Positions 54,740-63,016 of a stretch of 64,000 nt of DNA are shown here, one piece after another. A program made the position numbers and the translations under genes. The DNA lies in the NCBI RefSeq assembly GCF_031987975.1, contig NZ_DALZYX010000009.1, forward strand, positions 124,001-188,000, written 5' to 3'. The DNA is from Pseudescherichia sp031987975. Lineage in GTDB: Bacteria; Pseudomonadota; Gammaproteobacteria; Enterobacterales; Enterobacteriaceae. The stretch's first letter is position 1. Each line of letters begins with the position of its first letter. Under the pieces are notes generated by a model that was given only the letters and a program-made list of their open reading frames with translations, was not told where the DNA came from and searched no databases.

Positions 54740-55695
54740 GAGCTTTCCCCTCCCTCGACGGACAGACGCGGATCGACCACATAGCTCAGCACGTCCACCG
54801 CCAGGTTAATCAGCACATAGCAGACGGTGATCAGCAGCACGACGCCCTGGATCACGGTGAAGTCACGCCGCTCAATGGAGTCGACGATCAGCGAGCCGAC
54901 GCCGGGAATACCAAACACGCTCTCAATAACGATGGTCCCGGTCACCAGCGAGGCGAAGGACTCGCCGCAGATGGTCAGGATCGGGATCAGGGCGTTCTTC
55001 AGGGTATGGCGCAGCAGCACCGTGCGTTCCGGCACCCCTTTCGCCCGGGCGGTGTTGATGAAGTTCTCCTGCAACACGTCGAGCATCACGGCGCGGGTCA
55101 TACGGGAGATCAGCGCCGCAATGCGAAACCCCAGCGCGATGGCGGGCAACGTCAGATACCAGACGTTTTGCAGCCAGTCGTCATTGGTGGAGCGATAGCC
55201 CACCACCGGAAACCAGCGCAGCTGCACGGCGAAAAAGAAGATCAGAAACAGGCCGAGCAGAAAGCCCGGCACCGACATGCCAAAGGTCGCCAGGGCGCGG
55301 ATCGCCCGATCGGCAAAGCGTCCGTGCTGCCAGGCGCTGATGACTCCGCTCGCCAGGCCGAGCACCAGCGCAATGGCCTGGGCATAGAGAGCCAGCGCCA
55401 GCGTCGGGGCCAGATGCTGCAAAAACAGCCCGCTAACGCTGGCGTTGAGAAACAGCGAGTGGCCCAGATCGCCAGAGAGCACCGCGCCGAACCAACGAAC
55501 AAACTGCACCAGCAGCGGCCTGTCGAGACCCATCTGCTGGCGCAGGGCGGCGATATCCTGCGGGCTGGCGTCGTTGCCAAGGATCACCATCACCGGATCG
55601 CCCGGCGCGAGGTGCACCAGGCAGAAGACCACCAGCGAGACGACAAACAGCACCGGCAGCAGCGCCATGATCCGGTGAAACAGAAACCACTTCAT
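54736..55695 (-). CDS. Peptide-type ABC transporter permease (DppB-like)
   Basis: 319 residues, six membrane segments, with the DppB/GsiC motif VFCLVHLAPGDPVMVILG near residue 25 and the coupling region NFINTARAKGVPERTVLLRH. Forms the pore with the DppC-like partner. Begins 15 bases after the binding-protein gene. Confidence 0.93.
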   Translation of the reverse strand: MKWFLFHRIMALLPVLFVVSLVVFCLVHLAPGDPVMVILGNDASPQDIAALRQQMGLDRPLLVQFVRWFGAVLSGDLGHSLFLNASVSGLFLQHLAPTLALALYAQAIALVLGLASGVISAWQHGRFADRAIRALATFGMSVPGFLLGLFLIFFFAVQLRWFPVVGYRSTNDDWLQNVWYLTLPAIALGFRIAALISRMTRAVMLDVLQENFINTARAKGVPERTVLLRHTLKNALIPILTICGESFASLVTGTIVIESVFGIPGVGSLIVDSIERRDFTVIQGVVLLITVCYVLINLAVDVLSYVVDPRLSVEGGESS

Positions 55696-55710
55696 CGGCT
55701 GTTACTCCAT

Positions 55711-57273
55711 TCAGGGCTGGCTGACGGTGACGTTCCACAGTACCGGACCAATCAGGTCGTGATACCCCTTAACGTTTTTCTTGATGGCAATCGGCTCCGG
55801 GGTGGTATGACCCAGCACAATTACCGGCAGATACTGCCAGCTCAGCACGTTGAGCTTGTCCACTAACGGCCTGGCCTCTTTCAGTGACGGGGCCTGCTTG
55901 ATCGCATCCAGCACGCCGTCAATCTCCGGGCTGTTGCTCAGCCCCGGGAATTTGGCCCGCGAGTCGAGGAACGGATACTGGTGCAGCACCTGACGCATCG
56001 AGAACTCCAGCGCGCAGAGATCGAAGTTTTTCGGATCCTGGCGGCGCTGCAGTACGGTCGGCCAGTCGTAGACGTCGAGGCGCGACTTAACGCCAATCTG
56101 CTTGAGCACCTGCTGGGCGACAATCGCCAGATTGTACAGCTCGGCATACTCTTTGGTGGCGATAATCACCACCTCTTCGCCGTTATAGCCGGAATCCTTC
56201 ACCAGCTGGCGAGCTTCGTCGAGCTTATGCTGGTTCCAGAACGGCTTACCCGCGTCGCTGTACCAGTCGACCTGGTTAGGGAAGCCCAGGGAGGGATCCT
56301 CCTTGAAGAAGCGCGGATCGCTGTAGCCTGCCAGCAGCGTCTGATGAACGTCGAGGGCAAGGTTGAATGCCTGGCGCAGCTTAACGTTGGCAAAGGGCCC
56401 CTGCTGCTTGTTGAAGAGATAGGTGATCAGCGATCCGCCGCTCTCCGGCTGGGCCAGGGAGAGGTCCGGGGCACTGCTCAGGGCGTCGATATTGTCCTTC
56501 GGCAGGTTAAAGACGATGTCGTACTCACCGGTCATCGCCCCCGCCAGCCGGGTTGACTCATCGGTAATGTAGCGGAACCAGATATCCTTCACGTTGGCCT
56601 GCTTCTGCCCGGAGAGGCCGCTGGCTGACTCGCTGCGGGCGCTATAGCCGTCGTAGCGGGTCAGGCGCAGGTACTCGCCCTGCTTAAACTCCGCCAGCTT
56701 ATAGGGACCGGTACCGATCAGCTCGCTGACCGGTTTTTTGCTGCTGTTCGCTTCGTCGATGAGGCGCTTAGGCATGATCGCCGCGATGTTCTTCACGTCG
56801 GCCAGCACGTTAAGCGTAATTAGCGACGGCTCGGGAAGGACGAGGCGCACGGTCTTATCGTCGACCTTGCTAAAGATCGCGCCGGGGAGGTTAGCTTTCC
56901 CCTGGGTGGAGACCGCCAGCCAGCGGCTCATTGAGGCAACCACGTCATCTGCCGTCAGCGGTTGCCCGTCATGGAAGCGGACCCCGTCCCGCAGCACAAA
57001 GGTGTAGGTTTTGCGATCGTCGCTCAGGGTGTACGACGCCACCAGGTCCGGCACCGGCTCAAACTTATCGTTGATGGTAAACAGCTCCTCAAAGATGTGG
57101 CGATCCACATCCGAGGTGGCGTTGTTGGTGGTTAAGTAAGGATCCAGCGTACCGGGCCGGTTGCCATAGGCGATATTCAGCGTGGCGCTGCGGTTCACGG
57201 CTTCAGCCAGCGCGCTTCCCCAGGGTAAAGAGGCCGCCAGCAATAGTGCGGCGGCAGAGAACACTTTTTTCAT
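55711..57273 (-). CDS. Peptide-type ABC transporter periplasmic binding protein (family 5)
   Basis: 520 residues. The signal peptide MKKVFSAAALLLAASLPWGSALA ends near residue 23. SBP_bac_5 family (DppA/OppA/NikA class), with DPYLTTNNATSDVDRHIFEEL and GTGPYKLAEFKQGEYLRL. Ligand cannot be assigned; the neighbouring M20 hydrolase suggests a peptide or N-acyl amino acid. Overlaps the hydrolase gene by four bases. Confidence 0.92.
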   Translation of the reverse strand: MKKVFSAAALLLAASLPWGSALAEAVNRSATLNIAYGNRPGTLDPYLTTNNATSDVDRHIFEELFTINDKFEPVPDLVASYTLSDDRKTYTFVLRDGVRFHDGQPLTADDVVASMSRWLAVSTQGKANLPGAIFSKVDDKTVRLVLPEPSLITLNVLADVKNIAAIMPKRLIDEANSSKKPVSELIGTGPYKLAEFKQGEYLRLTRYDGYSARSESASGLSGQKQANVKDIWFRYITDESTRLAGAMTGEYDIVFNLPKDNIDALSSAPDLSLAQPESGGSLITYLFNKQQGPFANVKLRQAFNLALDVHQTLLAGYSDPRFFKEDPSLGFPNQVDWYSDAGKPFWNQHKLDEARQLVKDSGYNGEEVVIIATKEYAELYNLAIVAQQVLKQIGVKSRLDVYDWPTVLQRRQDPKNFDLCALEFSMRQVLHQYPFLDSRAKFPGLSNSPEIDGVLDAIKQAPSLKEARPLVDKLNVLSWQYLPVIVLGHTTPEPIAIKKNVKGYHDLIGPVLWNVTVSQP

Positions 57274-58514
57274 TCAGCGGCGGCTCCGGTCAGGGTTCTG
57301 TCAGCGTGTGGGGTAGTTTTACGTCCGGCGAACTCATTTTTTGCCTCTTGCAACAGCGTCGGCTCGGTCAGCAGGCGCAGACCCGCGTTAGCCAGCACCA
57401 GCGCGCCGGTGACCAGCGCTTCGTAGCCCTGCTCGGAATTGGCTGCTTCGCGGAAGGCGACGGTGTGACCGATCAGATCGTCCGGGCCAATCTTGATCGA
57501 CGGGTGTGCAGTAGGCACGGCGTGGCTGATATCGCCTACGTCGGTGGAGCCTTTGCCCTCTTTCTGCCGCAGATCGACCTGCTCACCCACGGCGGTAAAC
57601 TCTTCGAGGAAGAGGTTGTTCAGCGTGTGGTTGATATTAAAGTCGCGCGGACCTACCTGGTGCTCGATTCTTACCGTGGTGCCGGTAGCGATGGCAACGC
57701 CCTCCGCAATGGCGCGGAGGCGTGGCTCCAGGGCTTCTACCGCCTCGCGGGTTTCAGCCCGGATGTAGTAGTGCGCGGAGGCGTACTCTGGGATCACGTT
57801 CGGGGCCTGGCCGCCGTTAGTGATGATGCCGTGCACGCGGACACCATCAGGCAGCTGCTGACGCAGCACGCTGATGCCGTTATAGAGCAGCACCAGCGCA
57901 TCCAGCGCGTTAACCCCTTTGTGCGGCGAGCTGCCCGCATGGGAAGGCTTGCCGTAGAAGTGGAAATAGAGGTGGTTGTTGGCTAAGAACGGTCCGGTCA
58001 GCTGCGTTTTGCCACCGGGATGGACCATCATCGCCGCATCAACATCCTTCAGGAAACCGTGCTCAACGAAGCGGGCCTTGACGTTGCCGTTTGGCCCACC
58101 CTTGCCGCGCAGGCCGCCCTCTTCGGCAGGGGTGCCTAGCACCACTACTTTCCCGCCGGTCTGATCAAGAGTTTCGCTCAGGGCGATAGCTGCGGCGATG
58201 CTGGTCACGCCAATAATGTTATGCCCGCAGGCATGGCCGATATCGATCAGGGCATCGTACTCCGCCAGGTAGGCAATAGTCGGGCCTGGTTTGCCGCTCT
58301 CTTTCACCGCGTAGAATGCCGTTTCGTGTCCGGCCACGTTCGAGGTGACATCGAAACCATTTTTCGCCAGCAGCGTCGTCAGCAGGCCGTTAGCATAGTA
58401 CTCGTTGTTCCCGGTCTCCGGGTGGGCATGAATATCTTTCGAGATCGCAATATATTCGTCGCGGTGTTGGTGAATACTCTGTTCCAGCCGGGTTTTTAAT
58501 TCGCTAATGCTCAT
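57270..58514 (-). CDS. M20-family metallohydrolase (amidohydrolase/aminoacylase type)
   Basis: 414 residues from the ATG at 58514 (MSISELKTRL), which has AAGGTGG upstream; a GTG at 58523 is less likely. Metal-binding motifs are GHACGHNIIG (about residue 96), the catalytic EEGG (about 133) and HPGGK; a dimerisation domain starts at KPSHAGSSPHKGVNAL. Resembles AbgB/ACY1L2-type hydrolases that cleave N-acyl or dipeptide amide bonds. No signal peptide, so it acts in the cytosol, probably on whatever the adjacent peptide-type importer delivers. Confidence 0.9.
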   Translation of the reverse strand: MSISELKTRLEQSIHQHRDEYIAISKDIHAHPETGNNEYYANGLLTTLLAKNGFDVTSNVAGHETAFYAVKESGKPGPTIAYLAEYDALIDIGHACGHNIIGVTSIAAAIALSETLDQTGGKVVVLGTPAEEGGLRGKGGPNGNVKARFVEHGFLKDVDAAMMVHPGGKTQLTGPFLANNHLYFHFYGKPSHAGSSPHKGVNALDALVLLYNGISVLRQQLPDGVRVHGIITNGGQAPNVIPEYASAHYYIRAETREAVEALEPRLRAIAEGVAIATGTTVRIEHQVGPRDFNINHTLNNLFLEEFTAVGEQVDLRQKEGKGSTDVGDISHAVPTAHPSIKIGPDDLIGHTVAFREAANSEQGYEALVTGALVLANAGLRLLTEPTLLQEAKNEFAGRKTTPHADRTLTGAAAE

Positions 58515-58574
58515 TGCTTCCACCTTGTGTTGATGACAGTCGATTCATTCCCGACACCGGGAACCACGGATTAA

Positions 58575-59351
58575 CTAAAAATGGCGCTTTGCCTCCTGGC
58601 GGACGCGGTGCAGAACGTGCTGCTTGATCTCGCCATACAGCGGGTGTGCCGCCAGATTTTCAATATCGCGCTCGCGGCCAAACGGCAGGGTTACCTCTTC
58701 GACGATTTTCCCCGGCTTGGCCGACATGATCAGGATGCGGTCGGCGAGGAAGAGCGCCTCCTCCACATCGTGGGTGACGAAGAGCAGCGTGGTCTCGGTA
58801 GCCAGCCAGGCGTTGCGCAGCAGCTCCTGCATCATCAGGCGCGTCTGGGCATCAAGTGCACCAAACGGCTCGTCGAGCAGCAGCACTTCTGGGCCGGGCA
58901 GCCAGGCGCGAGCCAGCGCCACGCGCTGCTTCATACCGCCGGAGAGCTGCCAGGGAGCGTGGTTCTCGAACCCCCTTAGTCCAACGCGTGCCAGCCACTC
59001 CCGCGCCTGAGCGTTGACCTCGTCGCGGTTATGCTTATTAAGGCGCGGGCCAAAGGTGACGTTATCCAGCACCGACAGCCACGGAAACAGGTTCGGTTGC
59101 TGGAAGATCATTCCCCGCGACGGGCCGGGCTGGCGCACCGGTTCCCCGCCACAGAGCACGCGCCCGCTGTCGGGCTGGTTAAAGCCTGCCACCAGGTTAA
59201 GGATGGTGGATTTGCCGCAGCCCGACGGCCCCAGCAGCACCACAAACTCCCCCTTCTGCAGGGCAAGGGAGATATCGTCCAGTACGGTAAAAGGGTGCGG
59301 TTTTGCCGCAAACTGGAGAGAGACGTTCTCCAGCGCAATCTGTACAGCCAT
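58575..59351 (-). CDS. Sulfonate/taurine-type ABC transporter ATP-binding protein
   Basis: 258 residues from the ATG at 59351, which shares bases with the permease stop (TAATG). Walker A GPSGCGKST, signature LSGGMKQRVALARAW and Walker B VLLLDEPFGALD are those of the SsuB/TauB/NrtD group. The upstream TTG extension to 59369 lies inside the permease gene and is rejected. Third member of the SsuA-SsuC-SsuB-like set. Confidence 0.93.
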   Translation of the reverse strand: MAVQIALENVSLQFAAKPHPFTVLDDISLALQKGEFVVLLGPSGCGKSTILNLVAGFNQPDSGRVLCGGEPVRQPGPSRGMIFQQPNLFPWLSVLDNVTFGPRLNKHNRDEVNAQAREWLARVGLRGFENHAPWQLSGGMKQRVALARAWLPGPEVLLLDEPFGALDAQTRLMMQELLRNAWLATETTLLFVTHDVEEALFLADRILIMSAKPGKIVEEVTLPFGRERDIENLAAHPLYGEIKQHVLHRVRQEAKRHF

Positions 59352-60121
59352 TATTCTTTCCCCGCCCAAGGCACAAACAGGCGTTGCAGGCCTAAAAGAA
59401 GGAGATCCAGCAGATAGCCAATCCCGCCGAGCAACAGAATGCCCAGCATCACAATATCGGTGCGCAGGTAGGAGCTGGCGTTGATCACCATCCAGCCGAG
59501 ACCTGAGCTGGCGGCCACCATCTCCGCCGCGATGAGCGAGGTCCAGCCGATGCCAATCGACAGCCTGACGGTGGTAAACAGCTCCGGTAGCGCGTCCGGC
59601 AGCACCACGCGCAGAAAGATCTGCCTCTTAGTTGCGCCCAGCGTCTGGGCGACGCGGATGCGTGACCGGCCGATGCGCTCAACCGCCGCGCTGGCCCCCA
59701 CCACCACGCTCAGGAAGGTAGCGATGAAGATCAGGAAGAACTTTGAGGCTTCACCGATGCCAAGCCATACCACCGCCAGCGGGATCAGGGCAATCTTCGG
59801 CAGCGGGCGCAGGAACTGAACGAAGGGGTTCAGCACCGCCGACAGGCCGTTGGAGAGACCCATCAGCAGCCCGAGCGGGATACCAATCACAATCGCCACG
59901 GCGAAGGCGCTCAGCGCCCTGGCCAGGCTCACCATCACGTGCTCCCAGAGCGGCACCTGACGGTAGCCGTCCGCCAGCAGCTCTTCCGTGGTTAAACCGA
60001 TATCGGTTAACGACGGCAGCAGAAGCGGATCCACCCACTGCCGGGTGGCCGCCACCTGCCAAATCACAAAAAAGATCGCCACCGATGCAACGCTGATGGC
60101 GATGTGCTGACTCAATCTCAT
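59351..60121 (-). CDS. Sulfonate/taurine-type ABC transporter permease
   Basis: 256 residues, six membrane segments, SsuC/TauC family. The coupling motif RIRVAQTLGATKRQIFLRVVLPDALP is characteristic, with family features FLRPLPKIALIPLAVVWLG and GIGWTSLIAAEMV. Four-base overlap with the binding-protein gene. Confidence 0.93.
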   Translation of the reverse strand: MRLSQHIAISVASVAIFFVIWQVAATRQWVDPLLLPSLTDIGLTTEELLADGYRQVPLWEHVMVSLARALSAFAVAIVIGIPLGLLMGLSNGLSAVLNPFVQFLRPLPKIALIPLAVVWLGIGEASKFFLIFIATFLSVVVGASAAVERIGRSRIRVAQTLGATKRQIFLRVVLPDALPELFTTVRLSIGIGWTSLIAAEMVAASSGLGWMVINASSYLRTDIVMLGILLLGGIGYLLDLLLLGLQRLFVPWAGKE

Positions 60122-61125
60122 TGCGTTGCTACCGCCGCTTTACGAATGTACTCAGAGTTGATTGCCGTATCCCAGTTGGCCGGGATATCACGCTTGCGGA
60201 TCTCGCCAATGCCGGCGAGGAAGCTGGAGGTTTTGCTCAGCGCCTTGCCGATCCCGCTGTCGGTAGTCTGGGTGCCGTTGCCCAGCCAGGCTGCGGTGCC
60301 CTGCTCGGCCAGGGTGGGGTACTCCAGGCCGCCAAGGGTGTTAGCTGCGGTCGTTACCGGTGCGCCCACCTCTTTTGCTACGATGGCTGCCGCACGCTCA
60401 GGATCCTTCTTGAACTCGTTGACCTTCTCCTGATGCACGCGCAGGAAGGCGCTGACGGTTTCTGGATACTGCTCGGCGAAGGCTTTACGCACCACGTAGT
60501 TGTTGTAGATCAGGTAGCCATCTTTCTGCAGATCCTTGGTGGCAAAGACCTGATGGCCGCCGGAGGACTCCAGCTCCTGGGCAAACGGTGCCCAGACGTA
60601 GCCTGCGTCAATATCGCCCCGCTTCCACGCGGCGACCATCTCAGCCGGGCGCAGCGGCAGCAGGGTAATTTTGCTGCGGTCGAGTTTATTCACGCTAATC
60701 GCCGCCTCCAGCGCGTACTGCGCGGTAGAGTTTGGCGGATAGGCCACGCGTTTCCCTTCGATATCCTTAATATTAGTAATGCCGTCTTTGCCAATTAGGC
60801 GCTCGTAGCTGGCAATCACGCCGGAGACGCCAATAATCTCTACGGGTAATTTACGCACCACGCCCGCGGTAGCCGGACTGGATCCAAAATTAGCAATATC
60901 GATGGCGTTGCTGGCGAAATAGCTCAGCGCATCCGCACCGGAAGCAAACTGCACCCATTTCACTTTGCTGTTTAACGCTTTATCCAGCGAGCCGTCGGCT
61001 TTCGCCAGCATTAATACCTGTGAACCGCCGCTATAGGCGACACGCACCTCCTCCGGTGAGGCGGCCCAGGTCATATTTGTCCACAAGCTACCCGCTGCCA
61101 GTAATAAGCAGAGACTTTTTTTCAT
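60118..61125 (-). CDS. Sulfonate/taurine-type periplasmic binding protein
   Basis: 335 residues from the ATG at 61125 (MKKSLCLLLAAGSLW), with AGGAAA eight bases upstream; the longer frame to 61185 overlaps the racemase gene and is rejected. The signal peptide ends near MTWAA. TauA/SsuA-like fold, with FASGADALSYFASNAIDIANFG and MVAAWKRGDIDAGYVWAPFA. Captures an organosulfur (sulfonate) or related ligand in the periplasm. Confidence 0.92.
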   Translation of the reverse strand: MKKSLCLLLAAGSLWTNMTWAASPEEVRVAYSGGSQVLMLAKADGSLDKALNSKVKWVQFASGADALSYFASNAIDIANFGSSPATAGVVRKLPVEIIGVSGVIASYERLIGKDGITNIKDIEGKRVAYPPNSTAQYALEAAISVNKLDRSKITLLPLRPAEMVAAWKRGDIDAGYVWAPFAQELESSGGHQVFATKDLQKDGYLIYNNYVVRKAFAEQYPETVSAFLRVHQEKVNEFKKDPERAAAIVAKEVGAPVTTAANTLGGLEYPTLAEQGTAAWLGNGTQTTDSGIGKALSKTSSFLAGIGEIRKRDIPANWDTAINSEYIRKAAVATQ

Positions 61126-61154
61126 TTTATTTTTCCTGTTAGAGAGTGAAGAGA

Positions 61155-61856
61155 TTAACGATATTCCTGCCAGAGGGCCGAACATCGCTCCGCCAGCGCC
61201 TGGGCAGGATCGATGGCGTGATCAAGAAAGGGGGAGTCGATGGCGTCCAGCGCCACCGGCACTTCGGTGCAGGCAAGAATGAGCGTTTCCGCGCCCCGCT
61301 CAACCAGCGCCTGGGCCTGAAGAGAGAGCAGCTCGCCGCCTTCGCGCAGCGCGCCGCGCTTGACCGCGTAGCAGCCGGGAACAAACCAGCTCTCTAGCTC
61401 CTGCTCGGTGGGCAGCACCGGGCTGATGTTAAGATGTTCCAGCCCCTGTTGAAACCAGCCCGCCGCCAGCGTGCCATGGGTCGCGATAACCCCGACGCGC
61501 GTTGGCGCACGCTCGGCAATACGCCCGAGGGTCGCCTCAACGATATGCAGGATCGGCGCATCGCTGGCCCTGCTCAGAGCGTCATACCAGTGGTGAGCCG
61601 TATTGCAGGGGATCGCAATATGGCTCGCCCCGGCGGCGTTAAGTTTTTCGATCCCGTTCAGCAGCTGCGGCAGCGGCGACGGGCCAAGCCCGGCCAGCGC
61701 CTTCTGCCGATCGGCAATCTGCGGAACGTTCCAGGCAACGACCGGGATCTGCTGCTGATCGCTGGTCGCAGGCGTCGCTGCCAGCAGCTTCGCCATAAAA
61801 TCGACCGTCGCCAGCGGCCCCATGCCGCCGAGAACGCCTAACAAAAACGGTTTCAT
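61155..61856 (-). CDS. Aspartate/glutamate racemase family protein
   Basis: 233 residues. PLP-independent Asp/Glu racemase fold with both catalytic cysteines: IPCNTAHHWY (about residue 83) and ILACTEVP (about 194), and the N-terminal GVLGGMGPLATVDF signature as in YgeA-type broad-specificity racemases. Next to a D-cysteine desulfhydrase/cysteate lyase-like enzyme, its substrate could be a sulfur analogue of aspartate such as cysteate; this is inference. Four-base overlap with the upstream lyase gene. Confidence 0.9.
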   Translation of the reverse strand: MKPFLLGVLGGMGPLATVDFMAKLLAATPATSDQQQIPVVAWNVPQIADRQKALAGLGPSPLPQLLNGIEKLNAAGASHIAIPCNTAHHWYDALSRASDAPILHIVEATLGRIAERAPTRVGVIATHGTLAAGWFQQGLEHLNISPVLPTEQELESWFVPGCYAVKRGALREGGELLSLQAQALVERGAETLILACTEVPVALDAIDSPFLDHAIDPAQALAERCSALWQEYR

Positions 61857-62854
61857 TTTTCCAACACCTGGCGATAGCCAAATAGCCCGGCGGAGCCGCC
61901 GGTGTGGATGAACACTACGTTCTCATCCTTGCGGAAGTGACCTTTGCGGATCAGATCCACCAGCCCGGCAAAGCCTTTGCCAGAGTAAACCGGATCCAGC
62001 AGGATGCCCTCGTGGCGCGCCAGCAGGCGCAGCGCCTCCAGCATGCCTTCGGTCGGCAGGCCGTAGCCTTCGCCGACGTAGTCGCTGTTAGCCACCACGG
62101 CGTCACGCGGCAGCTCGCCCGCTACGCCCAATAGCTCAAGGGTGCGGGAGGCCAGATTCCAGACGTTCTCCTCCTGCTTCGCCTTTGGCGCACGCACGCT
62201 GATGCCCAGCACTGGAACATGGCTGTGGGTGGCGTGAAAGCCCGCGACCAGCCCGGCCTGCGTACCGGTGCTGCCGGTGGCGTGGACAACGTGGTCGATA
62301 CGCAGCCGCAGCTGAGAAGATTGGTAAAGCAGCTCTTCGGCGCAGGCAACGTAGCCCAGCGCACCGACGGGGTTAGAGCCGCCGCCAGGAATAACGTAGG
62401 GGCGATGGCCTTTCTCGCGCAGCTCGCTGGCATAGATATCCATGGCCTGCTGCATGTCTGTGCCACCCGGCAGATGGGCAACGATCTCGCCCCCAAGCAG
62501 CTCATCCAGCAGGACGTTACCGGAGCGCTGATAATCTTCGCCAAAGTCGGTGACCCGCTTCTCCAGCAGCACTTTGGCCGGCAGGCCGAGCTTTGCCGCG
62601 CCAGCGATGGTCTGGCGCACGTGGTTGGATTGGGTTGCGCCCTGGGTAATAATTACATCGGCACCCTGCTGCAGCGCGTCGGCCAGCAGGAACTCAAGCT
62701 TACGAGTCTTATTTCCGCCGGTAGCAAGGCCGGTTGCATCGTCGCGCTTAATCCATATTTTCGGCCCGCCCAGCAAGGCTGAGAGATTTTCTAAAGGTTC
62801 AAGCGGGGTCGGAAAATGGCCCAGTGAAAGTCGTGGGAAACGTGCCAGATGCAT
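61853..62854 (-). CDS. PLP-dependent D-cysteine desulfhydrase / L-cysteate sulfo-lyase family enzyme
   Basis: 333 residues, fold-type II PLP enzyme related to ACC deaminase. The PLP lysine is in TGGNKTRKLEF (about residue 48); TQGATQSNHVRQT (about 73), IPGGGSNPVGALGY (phosphate cradle, about 165) and HTGGSAGLFGY complete the site. E. coli DcyD (328 aa) is a relative, but this chain has GGNKTRKLE where DcyD has GGNKLRKLE and more closely recalls CuyA-type cysteate lyases, from memory and not from a search. Either way it would release pyruvate, ammonia and a sulfur species. First gene of the 11-gene operon; AAGGAG precedes the ATG. Confidence 0.88.
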   Translation of the reverse strand: MHLARFPRLSLGHFPTPLEPLENLSALLGGPKIWIKRDDATGLATGGNKTRKLEFLLADALQQGADVIITQGATQSNHVRQTIAGAAKLGLPAKVLLEKRVTDFGEDYQRSGNVLLDELLGGEIVAHLPGGTDMQQAMDIYASELREKGHRPYVIPGGGSNPVGALGYVACAEELLYQSSQLRLRIDHVVHATGSTGTQAGLVAGFHATHSHVPVLGISVRAPKAKQEENVWNLASRTLELLGVAGELPRDAVVANSDYVGEGYGLPTEGMLEALRLLARHEGILLDPVYSGKGFAGLVDLIRKGHFRKDENVVFIHTGGSAGLFGYRQVLEK

Positions 62855-62903
62855 AATAGCTCCTTGCGAATTAACGCATCAGATATTTAACAATTATGCA
62901 GCT

Positions 62904-62909
62904 ACTATA
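62904..62909 (-). promoter_or_regulatory. Candidate -10 element of the 11-gene operon
   Basis: Minus strand TATAGT in an AT-rich spacer downstream of the rnr terminator and 50 bases before the first start codon. No convincing -35, which would suit an activator such as CysB or Cbl; no site for these could be assigned. Confidence 0.45.
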
Positions 62910-62975
62910 CACAGGCGGGCTTTGGGGCTAAGGACAAATAAAAAATATCGATTGCCGGAAATTAGCTAACGGCAG

Positions 62976-63012
62976 AAATAAAAAATCCCCTTTACGAATA
63001 AAGGGGATTAAT
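62976..63012 (-). terminator. Terminator of rnr
   Basis: Minus strand stem AATCCCCTTTA / TAAAGGGGATT with a four-base loop, followed by TTTTTTATTT. It separates rnr from the inserted operon. Confidence 0.92.
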
Positions 63013-63016
63013 AATT

